The translations under genes were made by a program, and so were the position numbers. A stretch of DNA of 64,000 nucleotides, taken from contig NZ_JARJHT010000001.1 of the NCBI RefSeq assembly GCF_029269745.1, positions 806,001 through 870,000 of the forward strand. Direction: 5' to 3'. The notes beneath the pieces were generated by a model. The model searched no databases. It was not told the DNA's origin and saw only the letters and a list, made by a program, of their open reading frames with translations. Shown here one piece after another: positions 8,360-15,982 of the stretch; position 1 is the first letter of the stretch; each line of letters opens with the position of its first letter. Source of the stretch: Polluticoccus soli. Lineage in GTDB: Bacteria > Bacteroidota > Bacteroidia > Chitinophagales > Chitinophagaceae.

Positions 8360-9651
8360 AGCTTTGGCAAAAAGAAAGCACCGCAGTTTCAGATAAGGTA
8401 CTCGCCTTTACCGTAGGCAGAGACAGGGAGTTTGACTTGCTACTGGCAAAACACGATGCAATTGGGTCCCTTGCCCATACTGCAATGTTGAAAAAAGTTG
8501 GTTTGCTGACAGAAGGTGAGCACGCGGTTATTGAATCTGAACTGAAGAATATTCTTTCAGACATAGATAATAACGACTTTGCTATTGATAACGAATGCGA
8601 AGATATCCACTCGCAGATAGAAGCCATGCTGACAGACCGTTTGGGTGAATCTGGTAAAAAAATACATACTGGAAGAAGCCGTAACGACCAGGTTGCTGTC
8701 GATATTAAACTATACCTGCGCGATGAAATTCACCATGTAAAACAACTTTCACAAACCCTGTTTAATAAGCTGATACAACTAAGCGACGAACACAACAATG
8801 TTCTGTTGCCTGGTTATACCCACTTGCAGGTTGGCATGCCTTCATCATTTGGACTGTGGTTCGGGGCCTATGCCGAAAGCCTGGTAGATGATATGGAAAT
8901 GCTGGCTGGAGCATATAACGTGATCAACAAAAATCCGCTGGGCAGCGGCGCGGGATACGGTTCATCCTTTCCATTAGACAGGACAACCACCACAACCCTA
9001 CTGAATTTTGGCAACCTGAACTACAACAGTGTGTATGCACAAATGAGCCGCGGCAAGTCAGAAAAAGTTCTGGCAATGGCTTTGAGCTGTATTGCAGCTA
9101 CGCTGTCGCGTTTCAGCATGGACGTATGCCTGTATATGAACCAGAACTTTGGTTTCATTTCCTTCCCTGATCATTTAACGACAGGTAGCAGCATCATGCC
9201 GCACAAGAAGAACCCGGATGTATTTGAGCTGATAAGAGCAAAATGCAACCGCATACAGTCGGTACCCAACGAATTGACGCTACTGACCAGCAATCTGCCC
9301 TCAGGCTATCATCGTGATCTTCAGTTAACCAAAGAAATTCTGTTTCCTGCTATCGAGGATCTGAAATCCTGCCTCGATGTGATAATGATCATGCTTAGCG
9401 AAATCAAAGTAAAAAGCGGCATCCTGGAAGATGAAAAGTACAAGTACCTGTTCACGGTCGAAAAGATCAATCAACTAGTGAACGATGGCATCCCATTCCG
9501 CGATGCTTATAAACAGGTAGGCAATGAAGTTGCGGAAGGAACTTTCACTTTCAATGGCGCGCTCAAACACACACATGAAGGCAGCATCGGCAATCTTTGC
9601 AACAATAAGATTGCTACAATGATGCGGGTAGCGATGGAGAAAATACAGTAG
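8356..9651 (+). CDS. argH: Argininosuccinate lyase
   Basis: Cleaves argininosuccinate to arginine and fumarate, the last step. The fumarase/aspartase superfamily signature GSSIMPHKKNPD lies at 277-288, and TGRSRND at 105-111 contributes to the active site. Length 431 residues. It is the last gene of the operon and ends 13 bases from the convergent regulator gene, with no clear terminator in the gap. Confidence 0.93.
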   Translation: MKLWQKESTAVSDKVLAFTVGRDREFDLLLAKHDAIGSLAHTAMLKKVGLLTEGEHAVIESELKNILSDIDNNDFAIDNECEDIHSQIEAMLTDRLGESGKKIHTGRSRNDQVAVDIKLYLRDEIHHVKQLSQTLFNKLIQLSDEHNNVLLPGYTHLQVGMPSSFGLWFGAYAESLVDDMEMLAGAYNVINKNPLGSGAGYGSSFPLDRTTTTTLLNFGNLNYNSVYAQMSRGKSEKVLAMALSCIAATLSRFSMDVCLYMNQNFGFISFPDHLTTGSSIMPHKKNPDVFELIRAKCNRIQSVPNELTLLTSNLPSGYHRDLQLTKEILFPAIEDLKSCLDVIMIMLSEIKVKSGILEDEKYKYLFTVEKINQLVNDGIPFRDAYKQVGNEVAEGTFTFNGALKHTHEGSIGNLCNNKIATMMRVAMEKIQ

Positions 9652-9664
9652 TTCTGGATATTTG

Positions 9665-10339
9665 CTATGTATGCATCTGTAGCAAATCATCAGACACAAT
9701 ACCAGTGTTAATGGCAAACATCACCAGGCCTACACGCGTGTGCAGGTTTAATTTGTCGAATAAGGTATTCCTATACCCTTCTACGGTTCGGGCACTTACC
9801 CCCATGGCTTTACCAATCTCCTTATAGTTAAGTTCGGTACAGCAGTATTTTAAAAACTGTATCTCACGCTCGTTGATCTTGAGCAAAGGGTTCTCATGTG
9901 CATTGTGTACTAGTTGAAAGAAATTGCTGGTCACGAGCTCTGAACTGTAATAGCCTTTTTCATGGATATCCCTGAGTGCATTGTGAACCTCTGCTAGCTT
10001 AGCGCCTTTCAGCAAGTAACCGTTAGCACCATTCTTCAGCATTTTTATGATGCTGAACTCATGATTGAACATTGAGAGTGTTAATACCTTCAACTCTGGC
10101 CAGCGCTTTTTCAATTCCACAAGAGTTTCATAACCGTTCATCACCGGCATCTGTATGTCCAATATGCATATTTCCGGAAATATCTCAGAACGTTGTAGAC
10201 GTTCTATCAGCTGTTGCCCGTTCTCTGCTTCAACTGTGATCTTATAATCAGGGAGGGTAGATACGATATTCTTGATCGCATCGCGAAACATTTCATGGTC
10301 GTCTGCTATAGCAATATAAACTGTCTGGTTAGTTGTCAT
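9665..10339 (-). CDS. NarL/FixJ-type response regulator (cassette A)
   Basis: Receiver domain with acidic pair D13-D14 and phosphoacceptor D61 in CILDIQMP; Lys in GYLLKGA completes the site. A C-terminal LuxR-type helix-turn-helix follows (INEREIQFLKYCC, then YKEIGKAMGVSARTVEGYR), so it is a DNA-binding transcription regulator. It overlaps the upstream kinase gene by 11 bases, making the kinase its partner. A paralogue with the same organisation lies at 45603-46277. Targets are unknown; the palindromes at 12415-12445 upstream of its own operon are a candidate. Confidence 0.9.
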   Translation of the reverse strand: MTTNQTVYIAIADDHEMFRDAIKNIVSTLPDYKITVEAENGQQLIERLQRSEIFPEICILDIQMPVMNGYETLVELKKRWPELKVLTLSMFNHEFSIIKMLKNGANGYLLKGAKLAEVHNALRDIHEKGYYSSELVTSNFFQLVHNAHENPLLKINEREIQFLKYCCTELNYKEIGKAMGVSARTVEGYRNTLFDKLNLHTRVGLVMFAINTGIVSDDLLQMHT

Positions 10340-11129
10340 AGGGCAAATTTAGTGTCACAATCGTTCCGCCTGCCGGAGGCGAAACTACGCTCAGCTGGCC
10401 GTTCATCACTTTGGCACGTTGTTTCATATTTATCAATCCAATTCCTTTTCCATTACCGTTTCCATTACCATTCTTCTCATCGTTCTTTATGCCAACGCCA
10501 TTGTCTTCAACACACATTTCAAAATGCATTGGCTTGTATTCAAGCCTTATCTGCACCGCGCTGGCTTCAGCATGTTTAATAATGTTAGCCAATGCTTCTT
10601 GTGCTATCCGAAATATCATTAGCTCTTGCTCGTTCGACAAGGAATCAGGTTCACCGTCAGCATGCAAATAAAACTGTATCTTATTATAAGCGCTAAGGTA
10701 GTCCAATTCTTTTTTCAGCGACTCTTCAAGCCCGATCCTGTTAATATTCTCGCTGTTCAATACATGGCTAACATTCCGCAGGTCGTTCAGCGCTTTGTGC
10801 AGGATGCGCCTTGAATCGTCAATAAGCTTTTGGGATTGCGCAGTATCGCTTACACCCGTCAGAAAATCGAGGTTAGCCTGGGCCACACTAAGCGATTGTC
10901 CAATGTTGTCATGTATCTCCTGCGATACCTGGTTCAGCGCCTGCTCCTGCACTTCGAGACGAGTGTGCAGCAATTCGTTCTCATAGCGTAGTTTTAATTC
11001 ATTTTTTTCCATTTGGTGCCTCCGGTTTTTGCTTTTTTGAATCACCATAAAGATCGTGAGGTAAAATACCAGGAGCGTCAACATGACTGAACCCGCTATC
11101 ACCGCCACTACGAGGTAATTATCGTCCAA
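10329..11129 (-). CDS. Sensor-less histidine kinase, HisKA_3 type (cassette A)
   Basis: One transmembrane helix (about residues 7-30) with almost no outside segment, then a coiled region, the HisKA_3 box with phospho-acceptor H73 in SQEIHDNIGQ, and an HATPase domain with N-box EALANIIKHA (178-187) and DNGVGI (209-214). The ATP-lid region carries a GNGNGNGKG tract coded by a six-base repeat. No sensory domain exists, so input must come from another protein; the seven-helix protein encoded directly upstream (11-base overlap) is the obvious candidate. The paralogue at 44823-45599 has its His at the same residue number. Confidence 0.9.
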   Translation of the reverse strand: MDDNYLVVAVIAGSVMLTLLVFYLTIFMVIQKSKNRRHQMEKNELKLRYENELLHTRLEVQEQALNQVSQEIHDNIGQSLSVAQANLDFLTGVSDTAQSQKLIDDSRRILHKALNDLRNVSHVLNSENINRIGLEESLKKELDYLSAYNKIQFYLHADGEPDSLSNEQELMIFRIAQEALANIIKHAEASAVQIRLEYKPMHFEMCVEDNGVGIKNDEKNGNGNGNGKGIGLINMKQRAKVMNGQLSVVSPPAGGTIVTLNLPYDN

Positions 11130-11769
11130 GTTTTTTCATTTTAGGATATAGTAAAAACACAACTCCGAACCCGATATACGTAATCGCACTGATGATTGGC
11201 AAAGCAAACCCTACCAAGGCCATATATTCCACCACTTTCTTACTCAGAAGCTGATAAACCGACCAATTAAGGTATGTCACACTCCAGAAAAACAGCAAAA
11301 TAAAGCTGAACCAGAAGTGAGGATTATTCAGCGTGCCAATCTCGTCGTTCTCGAGTATTTTATAGAACGCATAAAGGCACATTGAAATGATGACAAAACC
11401 TGCAAACAAAAGGAAATAGGAATTTAATTCCTTTACTGGTTGCAAAAAAATACTGCTCACCAACGCAATAGCGAAGCCCCCCAGACCAATAAACCATCCT
11501 ATATGCCGCTCCTTGAAACTTTGGATGCTTTGGTTAAAATACAGCGAAACAAGGAATAAGTGGAGCGGCGCCAATACATGATAAACGACCATGTTATTGT
11601 GATACTTCACAGCCAAAAGGTCTGCCACATATTCACTTAATAGTGTGCACCCAAGTAACACCACGATCATCCTGGCCCCATTACGGAGCACATTGAATCT
11701 CCAAACCCCTATTAAAAAAGAAACAAGGATAACGCCAAGATATATTGCATACGAAATACTCGACGTCAT
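11119..11769 (-). CDS. Seven-helix integral membrane protein (cassette A)
   Basis: A 216-residue protein made almost wholly of hydrophobic segments, about seven, with short loops and a basic end (PKMKKLGR). No catalytic motif or known receptor signature is recognised. It resembles the two proteins at 43463-44107 and 44168-44830: a Glu in the second helix (LLSEYVAD compared with LLCEILGH) and a sixth helix beginning FW followed by hydrophobic residues and Ser (PHFWFSFILLFFWS). Each member of this set precedes a sensor-less histidine kinase. I infer an input or scaffold role for the kinase; the family is unnamed to me. Confidence 0.75.
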   Translation of the reverse strand: MTSSISYAIYLGVILVSFLIGVWRFNVLRNGARMIVVLLGCTLLSEYVADLLAVKYHNNMVVYHVLAPLHLFLVSLYFNQSIQSFKERHIGWFIGLGGFAIALVSSIFLQPVKELNSYFLLFAGFVIISMCLYAFYKILENDEIGTLNNPHFWFSFILLFFWSVTYLNWSVYQLLSKKVVEYMALVGFALPIISAITYIGFGVVFLLYPKMKKLGR

Positions 11770-11781
11770 TGCATAATTACG

Positions 11782-12324
11782 CTATCTAGGTGGTAATAGA
11801 TCATTCGATGCAGTTCCGGTTCCCGGACAATTATTCGGACACGGAGCACTAAAATCCAGCACAGCTCCCTGGGGACTATAAATATAGTTATTGCTCGAAT
11901 CAAATCCAGATATTACAATAGTTAAGGCATCACCCCGATAACCGGCATCTTTATTCTTTCCACCTTTGTTAATGTAATTCAGTTTATGTGCCATCAACAG
12001 CTTAACGTACCTGATATTCGTATTCTGGAGATAAAATCTCAGGGCATTTGCGTCCACGATAAATGATTTGATATTCTGACTCTGACCGTAGCCGGTATTC
12101 CCATTATTGCCACTATTGCCATTAATGCTATTCAGATAGCTCCCTATCATCGCATTTGCAGTGTCTACAGGAATAAAAGGAGAGTCAAGCCCCATTTCGG
12201 CATATTGGCTAAAATCCAATTCGGGTTTGAGAGGTTTGACATTTTTATCCGGCTGCGAAGTTTTCTTGCTACATGCAAAAGCCAATGTAATACCAGCCAG
12301 GATCAGCAGAACTCGGTTTTTCAT
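11782..12324 (-). CDS. Small secreted lipoprotein at the head of cassette A
   Basis: The signal peptide ends in lipobox LAFAC (Cys18), followed by a Lys/Pro linker and a mainly beta-type domain of about 130 residues with a Gly/Asn-rich stretch (NGNSGNNGNTGYG). It contains DANALRFYLQNTNIRYVKLL and ends with a Cys-Pro motif (APCPNNCPG). The protein upstream of cassette B (42581-43414) has a related ending (TLCPPRCNG). It starts the four-gene minus-strand operon, 12 bases before the 7TM gene. A cell-surface or periplasmic input protein is a reasonable guess; no known function is recognised. Confidence 0.6.
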   Translation of the reverse strand: MKNRVLLILAGITLAFACSKKTSQPDKNVKPLKPELDFSQYAEMGLDSPFIPVDTANAMIGSYLNSINGNSGNNGNTGYGQSQNIKSFIVDANALRFYLQNTNIRYVKLLMAHKLNYINKGGKNKDAGYRGDALTIVISGFDSSNNYIYSPQGAVLDFSAPCPNNCPGTGTASNDLLPPR

Positions 12325-12530
12325 AAAAATTTATTTTTTATAATAGTAAGGTTTTGACCAAAGTGAAGATAAACCGCCCTCGTAAATCTAACTAGAGCTG
12401 AAAAACAGTTTTTTGTACCGTTAATTAACGGTACTAGTCAGTACCAAAAACACAAAACACAGCCAATAAAAAAATTTAAAAAATCAGCTTTTCGACTGCG
12501 AATAAATTCCAACGAGAGGTGGAAATTTGT
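12325..12530. other. AT-rich upstream region of cassette A
   Basis: Non-coding stretch between the cassette A lipoprotein start and the candidate RNA gene. Apart from the palindromes at 12415-12445 it holds an imperfect stem (AAATTCC with GGAAATTT, about 12504-12528) and a CTTTGG box on the minus strand near 12358-12363 that may be the -7 element for the lipoprotein gene. No ORF is convincing. Confidence 0.4.
12415..12445. promoter_or_regulatory. Overlapping palindromes upstream of cassette A
   Basis: A perfect 20-bp palindrome, GTACCGTTAATTAACGGTAC (12415-12434), overlaps a second inverted repeat, GGTACT-N4-AGTACC (12430-12445), giving three GGTAC/GTACC half-sites in 31 bp. Both edges carry short runs (TTTTTTGTACC and GTACCAAAAAC). 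It lies about 90 bases before the lipoprotein start and looks like an operator for a dimeric regulator, plausibly the cassette's own NarL-type protein. It cannot be a terminator for a known gene. Confidence 0.55.
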
Positions 12531-12694
12531 AGCAGGGTTAAGATAAGCGTTTCACTCCCAAGGTGAGATGCAAAAAGAAATCGGGGCGGACTGGCGAAGC
12601 TATCGTCCCGAAAGATGTAAACTGGTGAAAGAATAGATCGCATAAACCCTCTCATCTTACCTGCGGCAGTTTTCGCGCTGCCGCTTTCTTTTTA
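12531..12694 (+). ncRNA. Candidate structured non-coding RNA of unknown family
   Basis: A stretch with nested pairing. Closing stem: GCAGG plus TAAGAT (12532-12536, 12539-12544) pairs with ATCTTA plus CCTGC (12654-12664). A central hairpin CGGGGCG (12582-12588) with CGTCCCG (12604-12610) is topped by TGGC-GAA-GCTA, and a small TCAC/GTGA hairpin lies at 12552-12566. It ends with a strong intrinsic terminator, GCGGCAG/CTGCCGC plus TTTCTTTTT. No ORF fits and no plus-strand gene follows, so a free-standing RNA rather than a riboswitch is likely. The overall shape allows a 6S-like RNA, but I cannot assign a family. Confidence 0.5.
12663..12694 (+). terminator. Intrinsic terminator of the candidate RNA
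   Basis: GCGGCAG (12663-12669) pairs with CTGCCGC (12678-12684) around an eight-base loop, followed by TTTCTTTTT. It faces the minus-strand terminator of the OmpA-like gene just downstream, so two transcripts converge here. Confidence 0.75.
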
Positions 12695-12706
12695 TAAAGA
12701 TTGGCA

Positions 12707-12736
12707 TAAAAAAGGCCCGAATGATCCGGACCTTTC
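12707..12736 (-). terminator. Intrinsic terminator of the OmpA-like gene
   Basis: On the minus strand AAAGGTCCG pairs with CGGGCCTTT (one internal mismatch, six-base loop) and runs into six T. It lies about 27 bases beyond the stop of the OmpA-family lipoprotein gene. Confidence 0.75.
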
Positions 12737-12762
12737 AATTGTCTTATACAAAGGAGTATTGG

Positions 12763-13620
12763 TTATTCCTTGCTGTCTGGCGCCTTTTCTATCAGATCCA
12801 TGAACTGATCCAGCTTTGGCGTGACAATGATCTGCGTTCTGCGGTTGCGTGTCCTGCCCGCCTCAGTATCATTGCCTGCAACTGGATTGTATTCTCCTCT
12901 ACCACCTGCTGTCAACCTTTTAGGGTCAACACCATAGCTATTTTGCAACGCCTGTACCACAGAAGACGCCCTGAGAGCACTCAGGTCCCAGTTGTTGCGG
13001 ATGTTCGGCCTGTTAATAGGCACGTTGTCGGTATTGCCTTCCACAAGCACATCATAATCGCGATAGTCTTTTATCACTTTCGCTATCTTTCCCAGCGTAT
13101 TGCCAGCAATTTCTGATATCTCATAGCTGCCGGTCTTATACAGCATGTTGTCAGAAAGAGATATATAAACAACACCTTTCAGCACTTTTACATCAACATC
13201 TTGTAGCTCATCGCGGTCCAGTGAGCGGGTAAGATTGTTGGTAAGCACCATGTTGAGCGAGTCGCTTTTGTTCTTCAGGTTTACCAGGTGCTGTATGTAT
13301 TTGTTCGAGGCATTGATCTCGTCTACAAGTTTGGCAATATTCACGCCGCCTTGGGTTGATGCCGTAAGACATTTGTCGAGCGCCGCCTGCAGCGAACTAA
13401 GGTTAGCTCGCTCAGAAGTCAATTGATCTTCCAGGCTGGAAATACGTGTTTTTGAAGACGACAGATCGCTCTGACACTGCTGGTTCTGGCTGGTTAGCGC
13501 ATTGTGTTGCGTTTGTAGCTGGTTGTGACGCGACTGCAGTTCGTTGTATTTTTTTTGACTGACGCAGCCAACGGCTAGTGTGCTTATTGCAAAAAGACTA
13601 ACTAAGGACAATGATTTCAT
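12763..13620 (-). CDS. OmpA-family peptidoglycan-binding lipoprotein
   Basis: Signal peptide with lipobox LAVGC (Cys19), then a Gln/Asn/Ser-rich coiled coil (about 25-105), then an OmpA/MotB-like domain (about 150-270) with the peptidoglycan-binding core EGNTDNVPI and NWDLSALRASSVVQAL and RRTQI near the end. It is probably anchored in the outer membrane and tethers it to the cell wall. The gene lies 68 bases downstream of the TPR histidine kinase on the same strand; the gap holds GGTACTGTAACG and TTGTACCG, which look like the GGTAC half-sites found upstream of cassette A. Confidence 0.88.
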   Translation of the reverse strand: MKSLSLVSLFAISTLAVGCVSQKKYNELQSRHNQLQTQHNALTSQNQQCQSDLSSSKTRISSLEDQLTSERANLSSLQAALDKCLTASTQGGVNIAKLVDEINASNKYIQHLVNLKNKSDSLNMVLTNNLTRSLDRDELQDVDVKVLKGVVYISLSDNMLYKTGSYEISEIAGNTLGKIAKVIKDYRDYDVLVEGNTDNVPINRPNIRNNWDLSALRASSVVQALQNSYGVDPKRLTAGGRGEYNPVAGNDTEAGRTRNRRTQIIVTPKLDQFMDLIEKAPDSKE

Positions 13621-13688
13621 ACTGTTCTGGTTATTGAGTGAACTAAAGGTACTGTAACGAGGTGAATTTAAAAATATTGTACCGACAG

Positions 13689-15833
13689 CTATGCAACCGG
13701 CAGTTCAATTACAAAAGTGGTACCCTTGCCTGGAGTGCTCGACACTTTTATATCTCCGTTATTCTTCCTGATCAAGTCATAACACAGCCTGAGGCCGATG
13801 CCTGTACCTTTTTCGCCAGCTGTACCAGGCATGCTGACCAAGCCCGTCTTAGTAAAAAGATTTGCTATAGTATCCTGAGACATTCCCACTCCGTTATCTG
13901 CAATATTGATCTGCAGCATATTGCCGTTGATAGACGATGATAAACTTACACGCCCTCCCGGAGGAGTAAATTTAATGGCGTTAGAAATGATATTGCGCAT
14001 GGCTATATCAACATGGTCGCGATCAGCGAATGCCCAAACATTGTCAGGAACCATATTATCGATGTCGATGTGTTTACCGTGAGCACTATCGCCAAGTACA
14101 GAAATGGCACGTAACACCTTTCGCCTGATATTCAGTCGTTCTATTTGCGGTGCTGATTCGCCTTGCATCTGGCTTTTCGCCCAATACAGCAAATTTTCCA
14201 GCAGCATATTGACTGGCTGCAGTCTATTTTTTAATTCGTGCCGGTATGAGAGAAACTCTTCGGTGGTCATCACATCGGCATCAAGCATTTCCATTGTAGT
14301 GGTAAGTCCACTTACCGGTCCACGCAGATCGTGAGCAAGTACCGAAAAAACGACGTTTTTAAAATCGTTTAATTCCGAGAGCCTTAAAGACTGTTGTTCC
14401 AGGGCTTCGTTCTGACCGAGTATAAGAAACGTGCTATGTTTTTCATTCTTCCAATTGCGATACGACAGGTAGGCTACAACAGACAACAATAAAATACCAG
14501 CCAGCGAAGCCCACACAATGATCTTTTGGTTCTGGTTTTTGCTGGCAATGATCGATCTGTCTTTCTCCAGCAATTTTATCTGGCTCTCTTTTTTCGACAG
14601 ATCGTAGTTGAACGTCATCTGCGCGGCTTCTTCGCGCGTGTGTTGCTTTTTCAGGCTGTCTTCGACAGATACCTGTAGCTTATAAAAAAACAACGCATTC
14701 TTATTATCACCCACGCGTTCATAACTCTCAGACAGTTTTTTTGCTATCGAGACTACCTGCTCTTTGATCCCCAGCTGCTTCATCTCAGCAAGTGCTTCCC
14801 TCAAATATTGATTCCCTTTGCTGGTCGCTCCGGTATTGATGAATACGTCACCCAATCCTGCTTTTGCAAAAGCCACGCCCTCTGCATCACCAAGCTTTCC
14901 TGACATATTCAGCGATTCACTGTATAGTTTTTCCGCTCGCTCATAATCACCTTTTTTCAAATAGCATTCCGCAATATTCCCCTTTAGTATATTTTCCAGA
15001 TAAGGACTTTGCATTTCACTGGCAAGCTGCATAGCTTCTGACAAATAAAGCAATGAGGAATCATACTGCTTCTTGTCATTATAGATCATCGCATACGTAG
15101 TCAGAGACCCGATGATCCGCTCTTTGTTATCCGACTTGCGGTGCAATGCCATGGCCCTGTCAGTATACGACTTGGCCATGTTATAGCGACCCAACCGATA
15201 ATATACATTGGCTATATTACTAAGATCAGAAGCCATGTTTTCTGGAATACCTAGTTGCTCTTGTATCTCGAGCCCATGCAGATAGTATTTTAGAGCGGTA
15301 GCATAATCGCCCATCTTATAGTATACATTAGCAATATTGCTAAGACCTTTTGCCCGCAGTATGTCATCTTTGTATTGGGTGGCGGTGTGTACAACACTGT
15401 CATAATATATCTTGGCGTCACTATACCTCCCCGTCAAAAAATATACATTCCCAATATGATTGTACTTAGAGGCATAGGATTGCACCAGCTTTGTGTCTTT
15501 AGCCGACGCTAACGATCTGGAATAGTAATGTAACGCGCTATCATAGCGGCCTTTCACCTGATGGCCAGCCCCCAGCACTTCCAATGCATTTATGGCGCCT
15601 CTCTTAAATCGGGTCCTTAACGAAACTTCATACGCCAGGTTACCGTATTTCAGCACCGAGTCGCCGTCAGACAACTCGTACTCATTGCCCAGTTGCAGAT
15701 AAAGCAATGCCTTCACCGTATCAGTTTGCTTACGTGTTTTTAACACAGCACGCAAACTATCAGTTTTGGGGCTCCCCTTCCCTACCGTTACCAGCAGCAG
15801 CAATGGTATTAATACAAAAACGATGACCCTCAT
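13689..15833 (-). CDS. TPR-repeat sensor histidine kinase
   Basis: A 714-residue hybrid common in Bacteroidota: signal peptide, about eight tetratricopeptide repeats in the periplasm (roughly 40-400, e.g. LGNVYYKMGDYATALKYYLHG-type units), one transmembrane helix (IIVWASLAGILLLSVVAYLSY), then a kinase core with phospho-acceptor His in LAHDLRGPVS (about residue 501), N-box NIISNAIKF, DNGVGMS, and GEKGTGIGLRLCYDLI. No receiver or AraC domain is fused, so it needs a separate response regulator, and none is adjacent. Ligand unknown; TPRs suggest a protein or peptide partner. Confidence 0.88.
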   Translation of the reverse strand: MRVIVFVLIPLLLLVTVGKGSPKTDSLRAVLKTRKQTDTVKALLYLQLGNEYELSDGDSVLKYGNLAYEVSLRTRFKRGAINALEVLGAGHQVKGRYDSALHYYSRSLASAKDTKLVQSYASKYNHIGNVYFLTGRYSDAKIYYDSVVHTATQYKDDILRAKGLSNIANVYYKMGDYATALKYYLHGLEIQEQLGIPENMASDLSNIANVYYRLGRYNMAKSYTDRAMALHRKSDNKERIIGSLTTYAMIYNDKKQYDSSLLYLSEAMQLASEMQSPYLENILKGNIAECYLKKGDYERAEKLYSESLNMSGKLGDAEGVAFAKAGLGDVFINTGATSKGNQYLREALAEMKQLGIKEQVVSIAKKLSESYERVGDNKNALFFYKLQVSVEDSLKKQHTREEAAQMTFNYDLSKKESQIKLLEKDRSIIASKNQNQKIIVWASLAGILLLSVVAYLSYRNWKNEKHSTFLILGQNEALEQQSLRLSELNDFKNVVFSVLAHDLRGPVSGLTTTMEMLDADVMTTEEFLSYRHELKNRLQPVNMLLENLLYWAKSQMQGESAPQIERLNIRRKVLRAISVLGDSAHGKHIDIDNMVPDNVWAFADRDHVDIAMRNIISNAIKFTPPGGRVSLSSSINGNMLQINIADNGVGMSQDTIANLFTKTGLVSMPGTAGEKGTGIGLRLCYDLIRKNNGDIKVSSTPGKGTTFVIELPVA

Positions 15834-15915
15834 TGGATGGCTACTTATTATGTCTTAAAACCAGCCAATGAAACTAGGCGCTCCAAACCGGTTGATTACG
15901 ACAAACTTAGGAAAC

Positions 15916-15944
15916 TTTGAACTTTATCGACACTTCCAACTTTG
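15916..15944 (+). promoter_or_regulatory. Promoter of the DUF2231-Rieske gene
   Basis: TTTG at 15916-15919 and CAACTTTG at 15937-15944, separated by 17 bp, resemble the Bacteroidetes -33/-7 pair. The position decides the start codon: the first in-frame ATG (15917) lies within the -33 element, so translation should begin at ATG 15983. Confidence 0.5.
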
Positions 15945-15982
15945 CGCGGCTCAATTTTTATGCCTCACAATCAAAATACAGT

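Noticed and set aside
12531-12694. SRP RNA, TPP, cobalamin or c-di-GMP riboswitch
   Set aside because: None of the conserved core words of these RNAs is present, and no plus-strand gene follows for a riboswitch to control.
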